DNA of 5,872 bases from Ferroglobus sp. GTDB taxonomy: Archaea; Halobacteriota; Archaeoglobi; Archaeoglobales; Archaeoglobaceae. Below, in pieces: positions 5,061-5,872 of the stretch. A program made the position numbers and the translations under genes. Below the pieces are notes generated by a model, which was not told where the DNA came from, did no database searches, and saw only the letters and a list, made by a program, of their open reading frames with translations. Within the stretch, counting starts at the first letter, position 1, and every line of letters starts with the position of its first letter. Location: NCBI GenBank assembly GCA_015523665.1, contig WAJX01000193.1, positions 1 to 5,872 of the forward strand. Reading direction: 5' to 3'.

Positions 5061-5872
5061 AGATTGAACACATTACTGGATCTCTATCGAAAAGATTGCC
5101 GGTATAATTTAACGCCCTAAACCTACACCCTCCTTTACATTCATCCTTGTAATCGCACTCACATTTTAACTCATCAATTTTCCAGATATACTTTCTCTTC
5201 ATCTCATCCCAAGCCTTTTCAAGATCTTCAGCATCTCCAACACTCTCATTAAAGAAACCACATTTTGTCATCTTACCGTCTGGAGTGATAGATGCAAAAT
5301 GGGCTCCACAAGCATAATCCTTACTTCCTTCATGTCCTAACTCTCCAAACCCATAATCCAGCAATATCTTCCTCGCCTCAAAGAATTCTGGAACCATCGA
5401 TTTATCACATGATGGGAAATCTATTAACCACCTCTTTATCCCAATACCTCTCAGAATTTTAGCCATCTCTTCAAATTCATCCATATTAAACTTTGTTATC
5501 ATCGTAGAGACTGAGACATCTATCCCAGATTCAACAACCTTTTTAATCACATTTAAAACCAGCTTATAACTAACACCTCTAAGAATCTCATGTCCCTTCA
5601 TACCATCTAAGCTTATTTGGATTTCGTCAACAATCTTCAATTTTTCCAGAATCCCCTTGTCATACTTCTCATCAATCAACAAGCCATTTGTAAGTAAAAC
5701 TAGTCTAAATGGCTTCCTCTTAGCATACCTCAAAAATTTCCATATTTCGGGGTGGAGTAGTGGCTCACCACCAGATATAATTAACTTAAGCCCACCGATA
5801 TCATAAAATTGATCTACTACTTTTTTAAATGTTTCAAAATCCATAAATGAGTTTTCCTGCTCAACATAACAA
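5047..5872 (-). CDS. Radical SAM/SPASM protein, N-terminus beyond window
   Basis: The reading frame is open to the right edge, so the ATG at 5844 is internal. The nine codons before it read CYVEQENSF, and that Cys (5871-5869), followed by Tyr, is the expected third cysteine of the CxxxCxxC radical SAM cluster. Visible residues, counted from that Cys: SGGEP at 33-37 (SAM binding), LLTNGLLI at 59-66, and IQISLDG at 84-90. A C-terminal SPASM domain has Cys188-x10-Gly-x4-Cys204, then Cys237-x-Cys239-x5-Cys245-x3-Cys249, and Cys268, the seven ligands for two extra iron-sulfur clusters. The first pair is C-x-C where the usual pattern is C-x2-C. SPASM enzymes modify peptides or proteins (sactipeptides, mycofactocin, sulfatase activation), and relatives act in heme and PQQ synthesis. 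I cannot assign a substrate. It converges on mfnA with a 14-nt overlap; the upstream gene context is outside the window. Confidence 0.9.
   Translation of the reverse strand, partial: CYVEQENSFMDFETFKKVVDQFYDIGGLKLIISGGEPLLHPEIWKFLRYAKRKPFRLVLLTNGLLIDEKYDKGILEKLKIVDEIQISLDGMKGHEILRGVSYKLVLNVIKKVVESGIDVSVSTMITKFNMDEFEEMAKILRGIGIKRWLIDFPSCDKSMVPEFFEARKILLDYGFGELGHEGSKDYACGAHFASITPDGKMTKCGFFNESVGDAEDLEKAWDEMKRKYIWKIDELKCECDYKDECKGGCRFRALNYTGNLFDRDPVMCSIFRLH

Overview
The window looks like a chromosomal piece of a hyperthermophilic euryarchaeon, most likely a member or relative of the Archaeoglobi. The basis is a very GC-rich 16S rRNA 5' end inside an otherwise AT-rich sequence, archaeal TATA/BRE promoters, leaderless starts, and archaeal families (MfnA, AK6/Fap7-type kinase). 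The start of the 16S (ATTCTGGTTGATCCTGCC, then GGCCGCTGCTATCCGGCTGG) matches what I remember of Archaeoglobus better than Methanocaldococcus. No database search was possible, so the taxon is an inference. The protein genes look more AT-rich than I would expect of cultured Archaeoglobus.

Layout. Positions 1-382 are the 5' part of a 16S rRNA gene on the minus strand, cut by the window edge. Positions 383 to about 536 are its transcribed leader, which is rich in complementary segments. Two similar TATA/BRE promoters lie at 557-572 and 609-624, within an AT-rich spacer that runs to 712. Upstream of the rRNA, on the same strand, is a tightly packed cluster transcribed from about 3885 down to 713: mobA, moaA, an unlisted 52-codon small gene (2277-2435), hisC and an AK6/Fap7-type adenylate kinase. 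Every junction overlaps (31, 4, 46 and 4 nt), so this is almost certainly one operon. A 50-bp divergent gap (3886-3935) with one near-palindromic TATA element separates it from mfnA on the plus strand. mfnA converges, with a 14-nt overlap, on a minus-strand radical SAM/SPASM gene that runs off the right edge.

How the genes fit together. MoaA and MobA catalyse the first and a late step of molybdenum/tungsten cofactor synthesis (cyclic pyranopterin formation and attachment of GMP). HisC is a PLP aminotransferase of histidine synthesis. MfnA is a PLP decarboxylase supplying tyramine and/or beta-alanine for methanofuran and CoA. The AK6/Fap7 kinase is a small-subunit assembly factor in studied archaea and eukaryotes, and here its gene lies directly upstream of the 16S gene. 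I found no mobile element, CRISPR array or defence island. The main points for a second look are the small gene, the structured rRNA leader, the shared divergent promoter, the Fap7-16S adjacency and the SPASM protein. I see no convincing new multi-gene system.
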